Part shown: piece by piece, positions 6,592 through 15,040 of the stretch
How positions within the stretch are numbered: the first letter of the stretch is position 1
How the letters are laid out: the number at the start of each line of letters is the position of its first letter
Assembly (NCBI GenBank): GCA_017645905.1
Contig: JAGCNO010000110.1
Span: forward strand, 1 to 64,000
Length of the DNA: 64,000 nt
Direction: 5' to 3'
Source of the DNA: Prevotella sp.
GTDB taxonomy: Bacteria; Bacteroidota; Bacteroidia; Bacteroidales; Bacteroidaceae
Notes under the pieces: model-generated
What the model saw: the letters and a program-made list of their open reading frames with translations, nothing else
Database searches by the model: none
Told to the model about the DNA's origin: nothing
Made by a program: the position numbers and the translations under genes

Positions 6592-9117
6592 ATGAAAACT
6601 ACTACCTATTTTCGTTCAGCTTTCTTGCTGCTGATTACCTTGCTGGCCTTCTTTACGGTAAAGGCTCAGGACGACATCGCCACCTTCCGCACCTGGGCCA
6701 TGACACCGCCTATGGGCTGGAACTCGTGGGACTGCTACTACTCCTCCGTCACCGAGAAGGAGGTGATGCAAAACGCCCAGTACCTTGTAGACAACGACCT
6801 GGTGCGCCACGGCTGGGAATATGTCGTGATAGACATCCGATGGTACTGCAACCATCCGTCGCTTGGCGGCGGTAACTATAACCAGCGGGGCACCCAGGGC
6901 TACGTGCTCGACGAATACGGCCGCTACCTGCCCTCCCCCACCCGCTTCCCGTCGTGCATGCAGGACGGCGTAAACGTGGGCTTCAAACCGCTGGCCGACA
7001 AGCTCCATGAGATGGGCCTGAAGTTGGGCATCCACATCATGCGCGGCGTTCCGAAAAGCGTTGTGGGCAGCAGCTATAAGCTGAAGGGCAGCGAAGAGAC
7101 GGCCTGGAGCCAGGTCTACAACGGCACCACCTCGCCCTGCACCTGGCTGAAGGACAACCTGCTGGTCAGAAACAACGAGGCCGGACAGCTCTACTACAAC
7201 AGCATCATGGACCTTTATGCCGAGTGGGGTGTCGACTTCCTGAAGATTGACGACCTCTCGCGTCCTTTCTACGCCGATGAGATTCACATGATACGCAAGG
7301 CTATCGACCAGACGGGCCGGCCCATAGTGTTGTCGCTCTCGCCTGGCAAGACGCAGTATCAGTATGCCGACGAGTGTCTGGCAAACGCCAACATGTGGCG
7401 CATGATGGACGACCTGTGGGACACGTGGAGCGCTGTCGATGCCGTCTTCAACGAGGCTAACGAGTGGAGCAAGTACAGCCGTCCCGGCAACTATGCCGAC
7501 TGCGACATGCTGCCCTTGGGACAGATAGCTATGACCATCGCCGACCAAGGCTACACCGGTGCCGACGGCGGCCGCTGGACACGCCTCACGCAGAACGAGC
7601 AGCTGACGATGATGACCCTCTGGGGCATCTGCCACTCGCCGCTCTTCTTCGGAGGAGAGATGACCCGCAACGACGACTTCACCCTCTCGCTGCTCACCAA
7701 CGAGGAGTATCACCAGATGCACAAGTACGGCGAGGATGCCCACCAGGTGATGAACGACGAAGACCTGGGACATGTGGCCTGGACATCGACCGACCCCGCC
7801 ACAGGCAACAAATACCTGGCACTCTTCCAGCGCGACAACACCCGCTGGATAGTAGGCTCGAAGGCTCTCTACAAGAGCGAGACCGTTGCCTACACCACCG
7901 ACGGCCATGCCGTTGACGTGGACATAGCGTGGCCCGAGGGCAGCAAGACGCTCGTACTCGTGGTCGACGACGGAGGCGACAACTACAACTACGACCACGG
8001 CGACTGGATCAACCCCACGCTCGTACTTCGCGACGGCACCGAGGTAGCACTTACAGGCACTTACAAGACCCGACAGTACACGAAGAGCTACTTCAACCGC
8101 GTCTATGAGAACAAGAACGTGGACAACGGCGGCAAGATGAAGGTGATGGGCGTGAGCTACGACCGCGGCTTCTCTACCGACGCCAATGCCGCCATCTTCT
8201 TCCAGATACCCGACGACATGGACGTGGTGCGCTTCCGTGCTATGGCTGCTGCCGACGACTCGGGCATCAACCAGACGGGTGCAACGACGAGCATACGCTT
8301 CTACGTCTTCGACCAAAACCCGCTCAGCGACGAGCAGGACGACTATGCCGCCCGGTCAGGACTCATCTCGCGCAGTGGCACGAAGTCGAAAGTATTGGAG
8401 GCCGACATCACCGGTGCCGAACAGCTGAAGATTGTAGTGAGCAACTGGGGCGACGGCTTTGCCTACGACCGTGCCGACCTCATCAACCCCGTGCTCATCG
8501 ACGAGGAGGGTAAAGAGACCTCGCTCACCACGCTCACCCATACCTCCTACACCTCAGAATGGGGCTCGCTGCACGTAAACAAGAATGTGGAGAACGGAAC
8601 GCTGAAGGTTGAGGGACAGTCGTATGCCACCGGCCTCGGCCTGAACGCCCAGTGTACGCTCATCTACGACCTGCCCGAAGGCCACACGTACAAGACCTTC
8701 CGTGCGCTCTGCGGCTACGACTCGTCGTGCGATAGCGACAACACCTCGTCGTCAGGCACCACCATGGAGTTCATCTTCTACGTCACGAAGCAGGCAGCCT
8801 ACGACTTCGACCTCACCCAGCTGGGCTATAGCGCCACGGAGAGCGTGCCCCTCTACGACATCTGGGCCGGCGAGAGCATCGGCACCGCCACCGGCATCCT
8901 CTCAACCAGTGTGCCCAGTCACGGCGTGAAGCTGCTGCGTCTCGGCGACAACATTCCTACGGGAATCAGCAGCCCAGACACCGGGAAAGACAGACAAATC
9001 CCAAACCTCAAATCTCAAACCACAAATGTACACGACCTCCTGGGCCGTCCTACCGGGAAGTCGTCAAAAGGAAAAAACATCATCATACAAGACGGAAAGA
9101 AAATATTCACCCCCTAA
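6592..9117 (+). CDS. Secreted alpha-galactosidase-like glycoside hydrolase (GH27) with C-terminal NPCBM-like domains
   Basis: About 841 residues from the ATG that gives a normal signal peptide (MKTTTYFRSAFLLLITLLAFFTVKAQ); upstream ATGs fall in the repeat array and would add a non-secretory leader. The GH27 barrel begins TPPMGWNSWDCY. The expected nucleophile is D220 (VDFLKIDD) and the acid/base D274 (WRMMDDLWDTW). After the barrel come two similar sugar-binding-like domains (DINPTLVLRDGTEVAL/NKNV and ADLINPVLIDEEGKETSL/NKNV), as in NPCBM. The tail (HDLLGRPTGKSSKGKNII, then QDGKKIF) is the short sorting-type C-terminus seen in other secreted proteins here. Probable role: release of galactose from galactosylated plant polysaccharide outside the cell or in the periplasm. 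Confidence 0.85.
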   Translation: MKTTTYFRSAFLLLITLLAFFTVKAQDDIATFRTWAMTPPMGWNSWDCYYSSVTEKEVMQNAQYLVDNDLVRHGWEYVVIDIRWYCNHPSLGGGNYNQRGTQGYVLDEYGRYLPSPTRFPSCMQDGVNVGFKPLADKLHEMGLKLGIHIMRGVPKSVVGSSYKLKGSEETAWSQVYNGTTSPCTWLKDNLLVRNNEAGQLYYNSIMDLYAEWGVDFLKIDDLSRPFYADEIHMIRKAIDQTGRPIVLSLSPGKTQYQYADECLANANMWRMMDDLWDTWSAVDAVFNEANEWSKYSRPGNYADCDMLPLGQIAMTIADQGYTGADGGRWTRLTQNEQLTMMTLWGICHSPLFFGGEMTRNDDFTLSLLTNEEYHQMHKYGEDAHQVMNDEDLGHVAWTSTDPATGNKYLALFQRDNTRWIVGSKALYKSETVAYTTDGHAVDVDIAWPEGSKTLVLVVDDGGDNYNYDHGDWINPTLVLRDGTEVALTGTYKTRQYTKSYFNRVYENKNVDNGGKMKVMGVSYDRGFSTDANAAIFFQIPDDMDVVRFRAMAAADDSGINQTGATTSIRFYVFDQNPLSDEQDDYAARSGLISRSGTKSKVLEADITGAEQLKIVVSNWGDGFAYDRADLINPVLIDEEGKETSLTTLTHTSYTSEWGSLHVNKNVENGTLKVEGQSYATGLGLNAQCTLIYDLPEGHTYKTFRALCGYDSSCDSDNTSSSGTTMEFIFYVTKQAAYDFDLTQLGYSATESVPLYDIWAGESIGTATGILSTSVPSHGVKLLRLGDNIPTGISSPDTGKDRQIPNLKSQTTNVHDLLGRPTGKSSKGKNIIIQDGKKIFTP

Positions 9118-9149
9118 CTCCTAACTCCTAACTCCTAACTCCTAACTCA
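9112..9149. repeat. Heptamer repeat between the GH27 and riboflavin synthase genes
   Basis: Five TAACTCC units with strict 7-bp period. The tract overlaps the stop codon of the upstream gene (CCCTAACTCC) and ends 7 bp before the riboflavin synthase ATG, so it fills almost the whole gap. Confidence 0.9.
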
Positions 9150-9155
9150 AAGAAA

Positions 9156-9758
9156 ATGTTCTCAGGAATCATTGAAGAGTTCGCCCGCGTGGTTGACATT
9201 CGCCACGACCGCGAAAACATTGACTTTACCCTCACCTGCTCGTTCACCTCGGAACTGAAGATTGACCAGAGTGTAGCCCACAACGGTGTATGCCTGACGG
9301 TGGTAGCCATCGACGGCGACCGCTACGTGGTGACGGCAATGAAGGAGACCCTGGACCGCTCGAACCTTGGCCTGCTGCGCGTTGGCGACAAGGTGAACGT
9401 AGAGCGGTCGATGCTTATGAACGGCCGTCTGGACGGCCACATCGTCCAGGGCCACGTAGACCAGACGGCAACCTGCATTGCTATGGAGGATGCCGACGGC
9501 AGCACCTATTTCACCTTCGAGTATCCGCTCGACGTGGAGATGGCCCGCCACGGCTATTTCACCGTCGACAAGGGCTCGGTGACTGTTAACGGCGTGTCAC
9601 TCACCGTCTGCCGACCTACGGACAACACGTTCCAGGTGGCTATCATCCCCTATACCATGGAGCACACTAACTTCCAGGACATCCGTCCAGGGACGGTGGT
9701 GAACCTCGAATTCGACATCATCGGCAAGTATATCGCAAGACTACAACACTTCAAATAA
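9156..9758 (+). CDS. ribE: Riboflavin synthase, alpha chain
   Basis: A 200-residue cytoplasmic enzyme that dismutates two 6,7-dimethyl-8-ribityllumazine molecules to riboflavin. The start MFSGIIEE is diagnostic, and two lumazine-binding repeats are visible, each with its signature (AHNGVCLTVV and TVNGVSLTVC, then MEHTNF near the end). Length is normal. It follows the GH27 gene on the same strand with only a heptamer tract between, so it is probably co-transcribed although unrelated in function. No FMN riboswitch is visible. A large inverted repeat follows. Confidence 0.96.
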   Translation: MFSGIIEEFARVVDIRHDRENIDFTLTCSFTSELKIDQSVAHNGVCLTVVAIDGDRYVVTAMKETLDRSNLGLLRVGDKVNVERSMLMNGRLDGHIVQGHVDQTATCIAMEDADGSTYFTFEYPLDVEMARHGYFTVDKGSVTVNGVSLTVCRPTDNTFQVAIIPYTMEHTNFQDIRPGTVVNLEFDIIGKYIARLQHFK

Positions 9759-9782
9759 CCTTCATACCACTATTATTTTTCT

Positions 9783-9906
9783 AACCACGAATTAAACGAA
9801 TTACACAAATTGGCTGCGCATAGTTTCTATGACGGCCTAATACACGAATTGGCTGCGCATATTTACTACGCGCAGCCAATTCGTGTAATTCGTTTAATTC
9901 GTGGTT
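9783..9906. terminator. Large nested inverted repeat between convergent genes
   Basis: A left arm AACCACGAATTAAACGAATT...GGCTGCGCA (9783-9820) pairs with the right arm at 9870-9906. A second partial left arm (9841-9859, ACACGAATTGGCTGCGCA) can pair with the same right arm, giving two competing hairpins. It sits between ribE and htrA and may act as a bidirectional terminator. The GGCTGCGCA arm end recurs in the palindrome at 53.9 kb. Confidence 0.7.
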
Positions 9907-9934
9907 AAATAGAAATATCCGTGGTAGAAGAGTC

Positions 9935-11443
9935 TTACTCGTTCTGCAGGTCTACTGCGAAGTATCCGCTCTTGCCGGTGGGATAAATGCCCTTGATGTA
10001 GAGCACGGGCTCCTTTGAGGTCGAGGCCTCCTTGACGGCGTTCTGCAGGTCCTCCATGGTCTTCATCGGCTCGTCGTTGACGCGCTGGATAATGAATCCC
10101 TTGGGCACTCCGGCATCCTTCATCTTACCTGCACCGACCTTCATCACCTCCAGGCCATAGCTGATTTCGAGCTGCTCCTTCTGAGCCTTCGTAATCTCGC
10201 GGAAGTCGGCTCCGAGCACGTCCATGTCAGCGTTCTTCACCACCTTGGTGTTACCCTGTTCGTTGCGCAGCGTCACCTCCTTGGTGTTTTTCTTCTTATT
10301 GTGCAGGTAAGTCAGCGTCACCTTGTCGCCAGGACGTTTCTGGGCGATAATGCCCGAAAGGTCGCCAAACTTCTGAACCTTCTGGCCGTCCACCTCGGTG
10401 ATGACATCTCCCTTCTCAATGCCAGCCTCCTCGGCAGCGCTGTTCTCCATGACCTCGCCGACGTAGATGCCTTCCATAGTGCCCAGGTCAACCTCGTTGC
10501 CCTTCTCCTTCTCCATATCGACATAGTTCTTCACGTCAGAGCCGCTGATGCCAATCATGGCCCGCTGCACGGTACCATACTGCTTGATGTCGTCCACCAC
10601 CTTGTTCATCATGGCCGTAGGAATGGCAAAGCCGTAGCCGCTGTAGGAGCCAGTCTGCGAGTAGAGCATTGCGTTGATGCCCACCAGCTCGCCGTTGGTG
10701 TTCACCAGTGCACCGCCCGAGTTACCGGAGTTGATGGCAGCATCGGTCTGTATGAAGCTCTCCACGCCGTTGGCTCCGAGTGTGCGGGCCTTGGCCGAGA
10801 TGATGCCGGCGGTGACGGTGTTGTTCAGTCCGAGGGGGTTGCCGATGGCCAGCACCCATTCGCCCACCTTCACGTCGTCCGAATTGGCAATCTTGATGGC
10901 GGGCAGCTGTTTGCCGTCAATCTTGATGAGTGCCAGGTCGGTGGTCTTGTCGGCACCGATGATACGTGCGGAGTATTCCTTGTTATCTGACAAAGTGACA
11001 GTCAGCTCGTCGGCACCGTCCACCACGTGGTTATTGGTCACGATATATCCGTCGGCCGAGATGATCACGCCTGATCCGGTAGCCGTGCGTTTCGGGGTCT
11101 GCACCTGGCGCTTCTGCGTGCCACCCTGTCCGCGCTGTCCGCGGCCGAAGAATCCGCCGAAGGGGTCGTTGAAGAAATCCTCGAAGGGGTCGCGCTGCAC
11201 CTCGACGGTCTGAATCTTCGAGTTCTGCACATATTTAATATGTACTACCGACGGCAGGGCCTTGTCAGCGGCGTAAGTCAGGTCGACAGGCTGTGCAACA
11301 GGCATAGAGGTCACGGCAGTGGTCTCAGGTGCAGAGTTGTTGCTGGCGTGGGTAGCGGCGCATGTAGTGCTGAAAGCTGCCACAGAGAAAACGATGGCGG
11401 CCACGCTGAGGGCCGGTGTCAAGAAATTTACAATCTTTTTCAT
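9935..11443 (-). CDS. degP: HtrA/DegP-type periplasmic serine protease and chaperone
   Basis: A 502-residue Do-family protease with an N-terminal export/anchor segment (MKKIVNFLTPALSVAAIVFSVAAF). The trypsin-like domain has the triad His about 137 (VTNNHVVDG), Asp about 168 (TTDLALIKID) and Ser about 242 (NSGNSGGAL). Two PDZ domains follow (around EGIYVGEVMENSAAEEAGIE, and GLEVMKVGAGKMKDAGVPKG). A Gly/Gln-rich loop (GRGQRGQGGTQKRQ) precedes the protease core, as in DegP-like LA loops. Role: degradation or refolding of damaged envelope proteins. It is transcribed alone, ending at the large inverted repeat. Confidence 0.94.
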   Translation of the reverse strand: MKKIVNFLTPALSVAAIVFSVAAFSTTCAATHASNNSAPETTAVTSMPVAQPVDLTYAADKALPSVVHIKYVQNSKIQTVEVQRDPFEDFFNDPFGGFFGRGQRGQGGTQKRQVQTPKRTATGSGVIISADGYIVTNNHVVDGADELTVTLSDNKEYSARIIGADKTTDLALIKIDGKQLPAIKIANSDDVKVGEWVLAIGNPLGLNNTVTAGIISAKARTLGANGVESFIQTDAAINSGNSGGALVNTNGELVGINAMLYSQTGSYSGYGFAIPTAMMNKVVDDIKQYGTVQRAMIGISGSDVKNYVDMEKEKGNEVDLGTMEGIYVGEVMENSAAEEAGIEKGDVITEVDGQKVQKFGDLSGIIAQKRPGDKVTLTYLHNKKKNTKEVTLRNEQGNTKVVKNADMDVLGADFREITKAQKEQLEISYGLEVMKVGAGKMKDAGVPKGFIIQRVNDEPMKTMEDLQNAVKEASTSKEPVLYIKGIYPTGKSGYFAVDLQNE

Positions 11444-11493
11444 ATCAATACGAGTTATGTTAATGATTATTTTTCGGTTCGTAACCGTCGGTG

Positions 11494-11501
11494 CAAATAT
11501 A
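11494..11501 (-). promoter_or_regulatory. Probable -7 element of htrA
   Basis: On the reverse strand TATATTTG fits TAnnTTTG, 50 bp before the start codon. The -33 region has only a near match (TTGT). The rest of 11444-11638 is AT-rich and holds nothing else I recognise. Confidence 0.5.
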
Positions 11502-11638
11502 GAGTCAAAAAGCGGAAAACTGACAATTTGTCCGTTCTTTTTCTTTCAATTTAACATTTCCCATATTGTGTTTAAAATCCGTTTGCCACCGCGGCTGACA
11601 AATTTACATTCATTTAATGACTTAATAATTGTTGCCTG

Positions 11639-13870
11639 TCAGAGGATGCTGAAGGGCACCACGAGCTTTACTGTGATGTTGCGCCCCATGTTGTAGACCC
11701 CCTGACGCCCGGTGACGGTGTTCACGTCGGCATACTTCAGTCGGCTGAGGTGGCTCTGATAGGCGCGGTTCAGCAGGTTGTCGGCTGTGACGTATAGCTC
11801 GGCCACCTTGCGGTCTTTCCAGGTCAGGTCGGTGCCGGCCGAGAGGTTGAGCAGGGTGTAGCTGGGCGTGGCGGTCTCGGTGTCGTCTACGGCATAGACG
11901 TGGTTCTGCTTCAGGTAGCACTCCAGTCCTGCGGCGAGGTAAAGGTTGTCGGCAGACAGGCCCTTGGCATGGTGGAGGTGATGGGAATGAGCGCCCAGGG
12001 TGGGATGGTGGTGGTGGAGCAGCTCCCACTTCAGCTCCGAAGTCCAGCGCGGTGCTGGGGTGTAGGGGAGGTACTTAGAGGCATCGGGCTGGTGCAGCTG
12101 ACGGGCATCAACGTAAGAGAAAGTGTTCTCGAAGTGCAGCGAATGGACGGGATGGAAATCGATGCCGGCCTCGAAGCCCAGCAGACGGGCATCGCCCTGC
12201 GTATAGCTGTAGACGGGATGACGGTCAATCTCGCGACCCTCACCTTTCAGGAAGATGTAGTTGTCGATGCGGTTGGCAAAGAGTGCTATCTGTGCCGACA
12301 CATAGCGCGAGGTGAAGTCGAGGCCCAGGTCGGCCTGCAGACTGTATTCGGGCTTTAGCTGCTGGTTGCCAAGCTCGTAGCGCAGTGCTCCCTCATGCGA
12401 GCCATTAGACCCCAACTCGCTCATGTTGGGTGCACGGAAGCCACGGGCCACGTTCAGGCGAAGGTTCAGGTGGTCAGTCATGTTCCACACGGCTCCCACG
12501 CTGCCCGTCATGCCGTTGAAGTTCCGGCTGAAGTCGGTGAAGCGCTTCACACCATCCTCCATTAACTCCTCACTGCTCAGATGACGATGGTCCACACGCA
12601 CACCACCGTTCAGCGTCCAACGGTCCAGCTGTTTGCTGACTGTGGTATAGAGACCGACGTCGAAAAGATGGTAGGCAGGAATGAGGAACTCCTCGCCCAG
12701 GTTCTGTGACTGCTGCCACATGCCCTGCAAGCCTGCCGACAGCTTCCAACCTCCGAACTCGTGGGTCAGGTAACGCAGGTCGTAGGTCAGCGTGTGGAGC
12801 TTGAAGAAGAGGGCGGGCTCGAGGTCGCCTCCGTGCTCCTCGTGTTCATGTTCCTCTTCGGCTTCATCTCCGTGTTCGTGATGATGAGGCTCCTCAAACT
12901 CCTGGCGGCGGTTCTGCTGATAGCCTATGATGGCCTTCACCCAGCCGTTGGGCAGGTTCAGCGAGTTGTCCCACACCAGCTTGTAGTGCTTCACCTGCTG
13001 GTAAGGCAGAAACTTACTATAACTCGTCGGAGAAACCGACGAGCACTCTAATTCGCCGGTGACGGCGTCGCGCTCTCCCTCGATGATGCCGGGTGTCTGG
13101 TGGAAGGTCGTCCACGTCAGCCGCGAGTAGCCCCAGCGCTTTTGCAACCCCATCATCAAGCGTCCCGCCATCTCGCGGAACTGCGAGCCAGGCACGTAGC
13201 CGTCGTACTTGTTTTTATAGGCATGGGCCATCTTTCCGCTCCAACGGGCATCCCATACGAAGCCCTGCTGGTTGCCGCCCAGATTGAGCGAATAGCCCAG
13301 CAGCCCGTTGTTCGTCTGATATTCCGTTGCAGCGCTGCCTCGCAGCTCGCCCTCGGCCGGTGCGGGCTGAGGGTGAAGGATGACCACTCCTGCCATCGCG
13401 TCGGAGCCGTACATCAGCGAGGCGGGACCTTTCAGGATCTCCACTGAGCCTACGCTGCCGCCGTCGACCTCTACGCCATGCTCGTCGCCCCACTGCTGAC
13501 CTTCCTGTCGCACCCCTTCGCTCATCACCACCACACGGTTATATCCCAGTCCGCGGATGATGGGTTTCGAGATGCCGCTGCCCGTGGTCAGCTGGCTCAT
13601 GCCAGGCTGGTGGGCAATGGCATCGACGATGTTGGTCGAGGCTGTAGCGCGCAGCTCCTGGGCACTGACGATGCTGACGGGAGCAGGCGAATACTTCAGT
13701 TTCGTGTCGCCGGTCACGCCCGTCACCATCACATCGTTGAGCTTCAGGTGGCGGAAGAACACGTCGGCGGTGTCGTTGGCATGGTTGTGCTGACGGTTTG
13801 CTATGCTGTCTTGTGCTGCCATCGTCAGGCATACACCCAACAATGGCAGAATGATAAATAGTCTTTTCAT
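11639..13870 (-). CDS. TonB-dependent receptor with His-rich loops, probable zinc/metal uptake (ZnuD-like)
   Basis: A 743-residue outer-membrane receptor with signal peptide (MKRLFIILPLLGVCLTMAAQ), a plug domain (NDVMVTGVTGDTKLKYSPAPVSIV, IRGLGYNRVVVMSEGVRQEG, VEILKGPASLMYGSDAMAGVV) and a 22-strand barrel. Two loops are strongly His/Glu-rich: about residues 326-346 (HHHEHGDEAEEEHEHEEHGG) and about 613-637 (LLHHHHPTLGAHSHHLHHAKG). Such loops are known from the zinc receptor ZnuD. There is no SusD partner, which argues against glycan uptake. The small Cys/His-rich gene 54 bp upstream is probably co-transcribed. Metal identity is inferred. Confidence 0.85.
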   Translation of the reverse strand: MKRLFIILPLLGVCLTMAAQDSIANRQHNHANDTADVFFRHLKLNDVMVTGVTGDTKLKYSPAPVSIVSAQELRATASTNIVDAIAHQPGMSQLTTGSGISKPIIRGLGYNRVVVMSEGVRQEGQQWGDEHGVEVDGGSVGSVEILKGPASLMYGSDAMAGVVILHPQPAPAEGELRGSAATEYQTNNGLLGYSLNLGGNQQGFVWDARWSGKMAHAYKNKYDGYVPGSQFREMAGRLMMGLQKRWGYSRLTWTTFHQTPGIIEGERDAVTGELECSSVSPTSYSKFLPYQQVKHYKLVWDNSLNLPNGWVKAIIGYQQNRRQEFEEPHHHEHGDEAEEEHEHEEHGGDLEPALFFKLHTLTYDLRYLTHEFGGWKLSAGLQGMWQQSQNLGEEFLIPAYHLFDVGLYTTVSKQLDRWTLNGGVRVDHRHLSSEELMEDGVKRFTDFSRNFNGMTGSVGAVWNMTDHLNLRLNVARGFRAPNMSELGSNGSHEGALRYELGNQQLKPEYSLQADLGLDFTSRYVSAQIALFANRIDNYIFLKGEGREIDRHPVYSYTQGDARLLGFEAGIDFHPVHSLHFENTFSYVDARQLHQPDASKYLPYTPAPRWTSELKWELLHHHHPTLGAHSHHLHHAKGLSADNLYLAAGLECYLKQNHVYAVDDTETATPSYTLLNLSAGTDLTWKDRKVAELYVTADNLLNRAYQSHLSRLKYADVNTVTGRQGVYNMGRNITVKLVVPFSIL

Positions 13871-13924
13871 TCTGTAATATAATTAATTGTTTAGTAAGGT
13901 TAAGTATAGTCTCGTGAATGGTGG

Positions 13925-14272
13925 TCAGACAGCAGGAGGACCACGTGTCACGATAGTGCCCAGTGCCTTTGCGGGAAGAGCCTGCTGGCATTGGGCGTAG
14001 CTAATCTTACATAAACAATCGGTCGGGACGACATCGGCAACGGCCGCTGCCACCTTCTGAAGCGACAGGAACTGACAGAGCAGGCAGTCATGAATCGTCT
14101 GCACTTGCTGGCCGATGTGGCCTCCGCAATGATGCTCTATGCAGTCCGCACATTCGTCGTGGGCGGCTGACGGCTGTATGTGATGGATGTGAAGCGACGA
14201 CAGCAGCAACATTGGCAGCAGCACCGCCAACAATACTCTTGATGCTATCTTTCGCTTCGTCTTGACTTTCAT
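13925..14272 (-). CDS. Small exported or membrane-anchored Cys/His-rich protein, possible metal-binding partner of the receptor
   Basis: About 115 residues from MKVKTKRKIASRVLL; another ATG lies 18 bp upstream. A hydrophobic N-terminal segment (VLLAVLLPMLLLSS) is followed by His/Cys motifs: HIHHIQPSAAHDECADCIEHHCGGH and TIHDCLLCQFLSL. The CxxC and HxH pattern recalls the DUF2946-like proteins near metal-handling genes. It directly precedes the His-rich TonB receptor on the same strand, so a role in periplasmic metal binding or sensing is plausible but not shown. A TATTTTTG element (14278-14285) lies just upstream of the chosen start. Confidence 0.65.
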   Translation of the reverse strand: MKVKTKRKIASRVLLAVLLPMLLLSSLHIHHIQPSAAHDECADCIEHHCGGHIGQQVQTIHDCLLCQFLSLQKVAAAVADVVPTDCLCKISYAQCQQALPAKALGTIVTRGPPAV

Positions 14273-14354
14273 GGGTGCAAAAATACACACTTTAGCAGAA
14301 TCTCCAAACGATTATGCCGACATTTTAACAAAAAAAAGGAGATGTAAGCGTTGT

Positions 14355-14765
14355 TTACTGTGCTGGGGGCAAGGGAGACTGTTTGCGGTAGCCCATCCCG
14401 GTGACGTGGCAGATGGTGCGCCCTTCCTGATTCGTCACCGTGACCTCCACCGCCGGTATCTTGTGGTGGTCGGCCACGAATACCGCCTCGGCCCTGAGCG
14501 AGTCGCCCAGTCGGGCACTCGACACAAACATCATGCTGTTCGACACACCGAAAGTCAGCTGTCCGCTGTTGTTCATCAGCGCCGCAATGGCCAAGTCGGC
14601 CAGCGTGAAAAGCGCTCCGCCCTGACACACATTGCCGCCATTGAGATGGCTCTCGGCGACTGTCATCACCGCTACGGCATGATGTTCGTCCACCTCAGTA
14701 ATTCGGCAGCCCGCATTAGCAGCAAAGCGGTCGCTACGGTTCAGTATCTCTTTAATGTCCATCAT
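14355..14765 (-). CDS. PaaI-type hotdog-fold thioesterase
   Basis: A 136-residue single hotdog domain. The helix signature region is NGGNVCQGGALFTLADLAIAALMNN, where PaaI-type enzymes carry HGGxxxxLAD-like residues; it is followed by the strands SLRAEAVFVADHHKIPAVEVTV and GRTICHVTGMGYR. Likely hydrolyses an acyl- or aryl-CoA, substrate unknown. Tandem ATG codons occur at the start; the second would remove one residue. A -7 element (TAATTTTG) lies about 27 bp upstream. Confidence 0.85.
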   Translation of the reverse strand: MMDIKEILNRSDRFAANAGCRITEVDEHHAVAVMTVAESHLNGGNVCQGGALFTLADLAIAALMNNSGQLTFGVSNSMMFVSSARLGDSLRAEAVFVADHHKIPAVEVTVTNQEGRTICHVTGMGYRKQSPLPPAQ

Positions 14766-14791
14766 CTGTGTTTATATTGAAAACTGGCCTG

Positions 14792-14799
14792 CAAAATTA
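14792..14799 (-). promoter_or_regulatory. -7 element of the thioesterase gene
   Basis: TAATTTTG on the reverse strand fits TAnnTTTG. No convincing -33 element is seen at 19-21 bp. Confidence 0.45.
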
Positions 14800-14867
14800 G
14801 GATGTTTTGAAGCAATTTCTGCCATAACGACACGTCTTTTACGATTTTTTAATGATACGGCCGTGGA

Positions 14868-14950
14868 GAAAGAACGGCTTTTTCCCACAGAAAGAACGGT
14901 TTATTCTAATCGAAAGAACGGCTATTTCGAACGGAAAGAACGGCTCTTTC
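14868..14950. repeat. 22-bp repeat array 2, four units
   Basis: Units at 14868, 14890, 14912 and 14934, each GAAAGAACGGCTNTTTC-like, exactly 22 bp apart, opposite in orientation to array 1. It lies between two divergent genes and upstream of both promoters' starts. Confidence 0.9.
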
Positions 14951-15004
14951 TCCGAGAAAGTTATTTTTTAGCAAAAAAACGTATGCTGTTTCATAAATTC
15001 TTCG

Positions 15005-15012
15005 TAATTTTG
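15005..15012 (+). promoter_or_regulatory. -7 element of the DUF4359-like gene
   Basis: TAATTTTG fits the consensus, 29 bp before the ATG. The -33 side has only a partial match (TGTT). Confidence 0.5.
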
Positions 15013-15040
15013 CAGCGAAATTAAAGTTTATACCGAAATT

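Noticed and set aside
6616..8316. A 566-codon reverse frame opposite the GH27 gene
   Set aside because: Caused by codon bias of the GH27 gene; no domain, start context or promoter.
9112..9156. FMN riboswitch before riboflavin synthase
   Set aside because: The gap is almost entirely heptamer repeat and too short for an RFN element.
11639..13870. TonB receptor as the SusC of a glycan-utilisation locus
   Set aside because: No SusD-like gene is adjacent and the His-rich loops fit metal uptake better. The same lack of SusD applies to the barrel at 50-53 kb.
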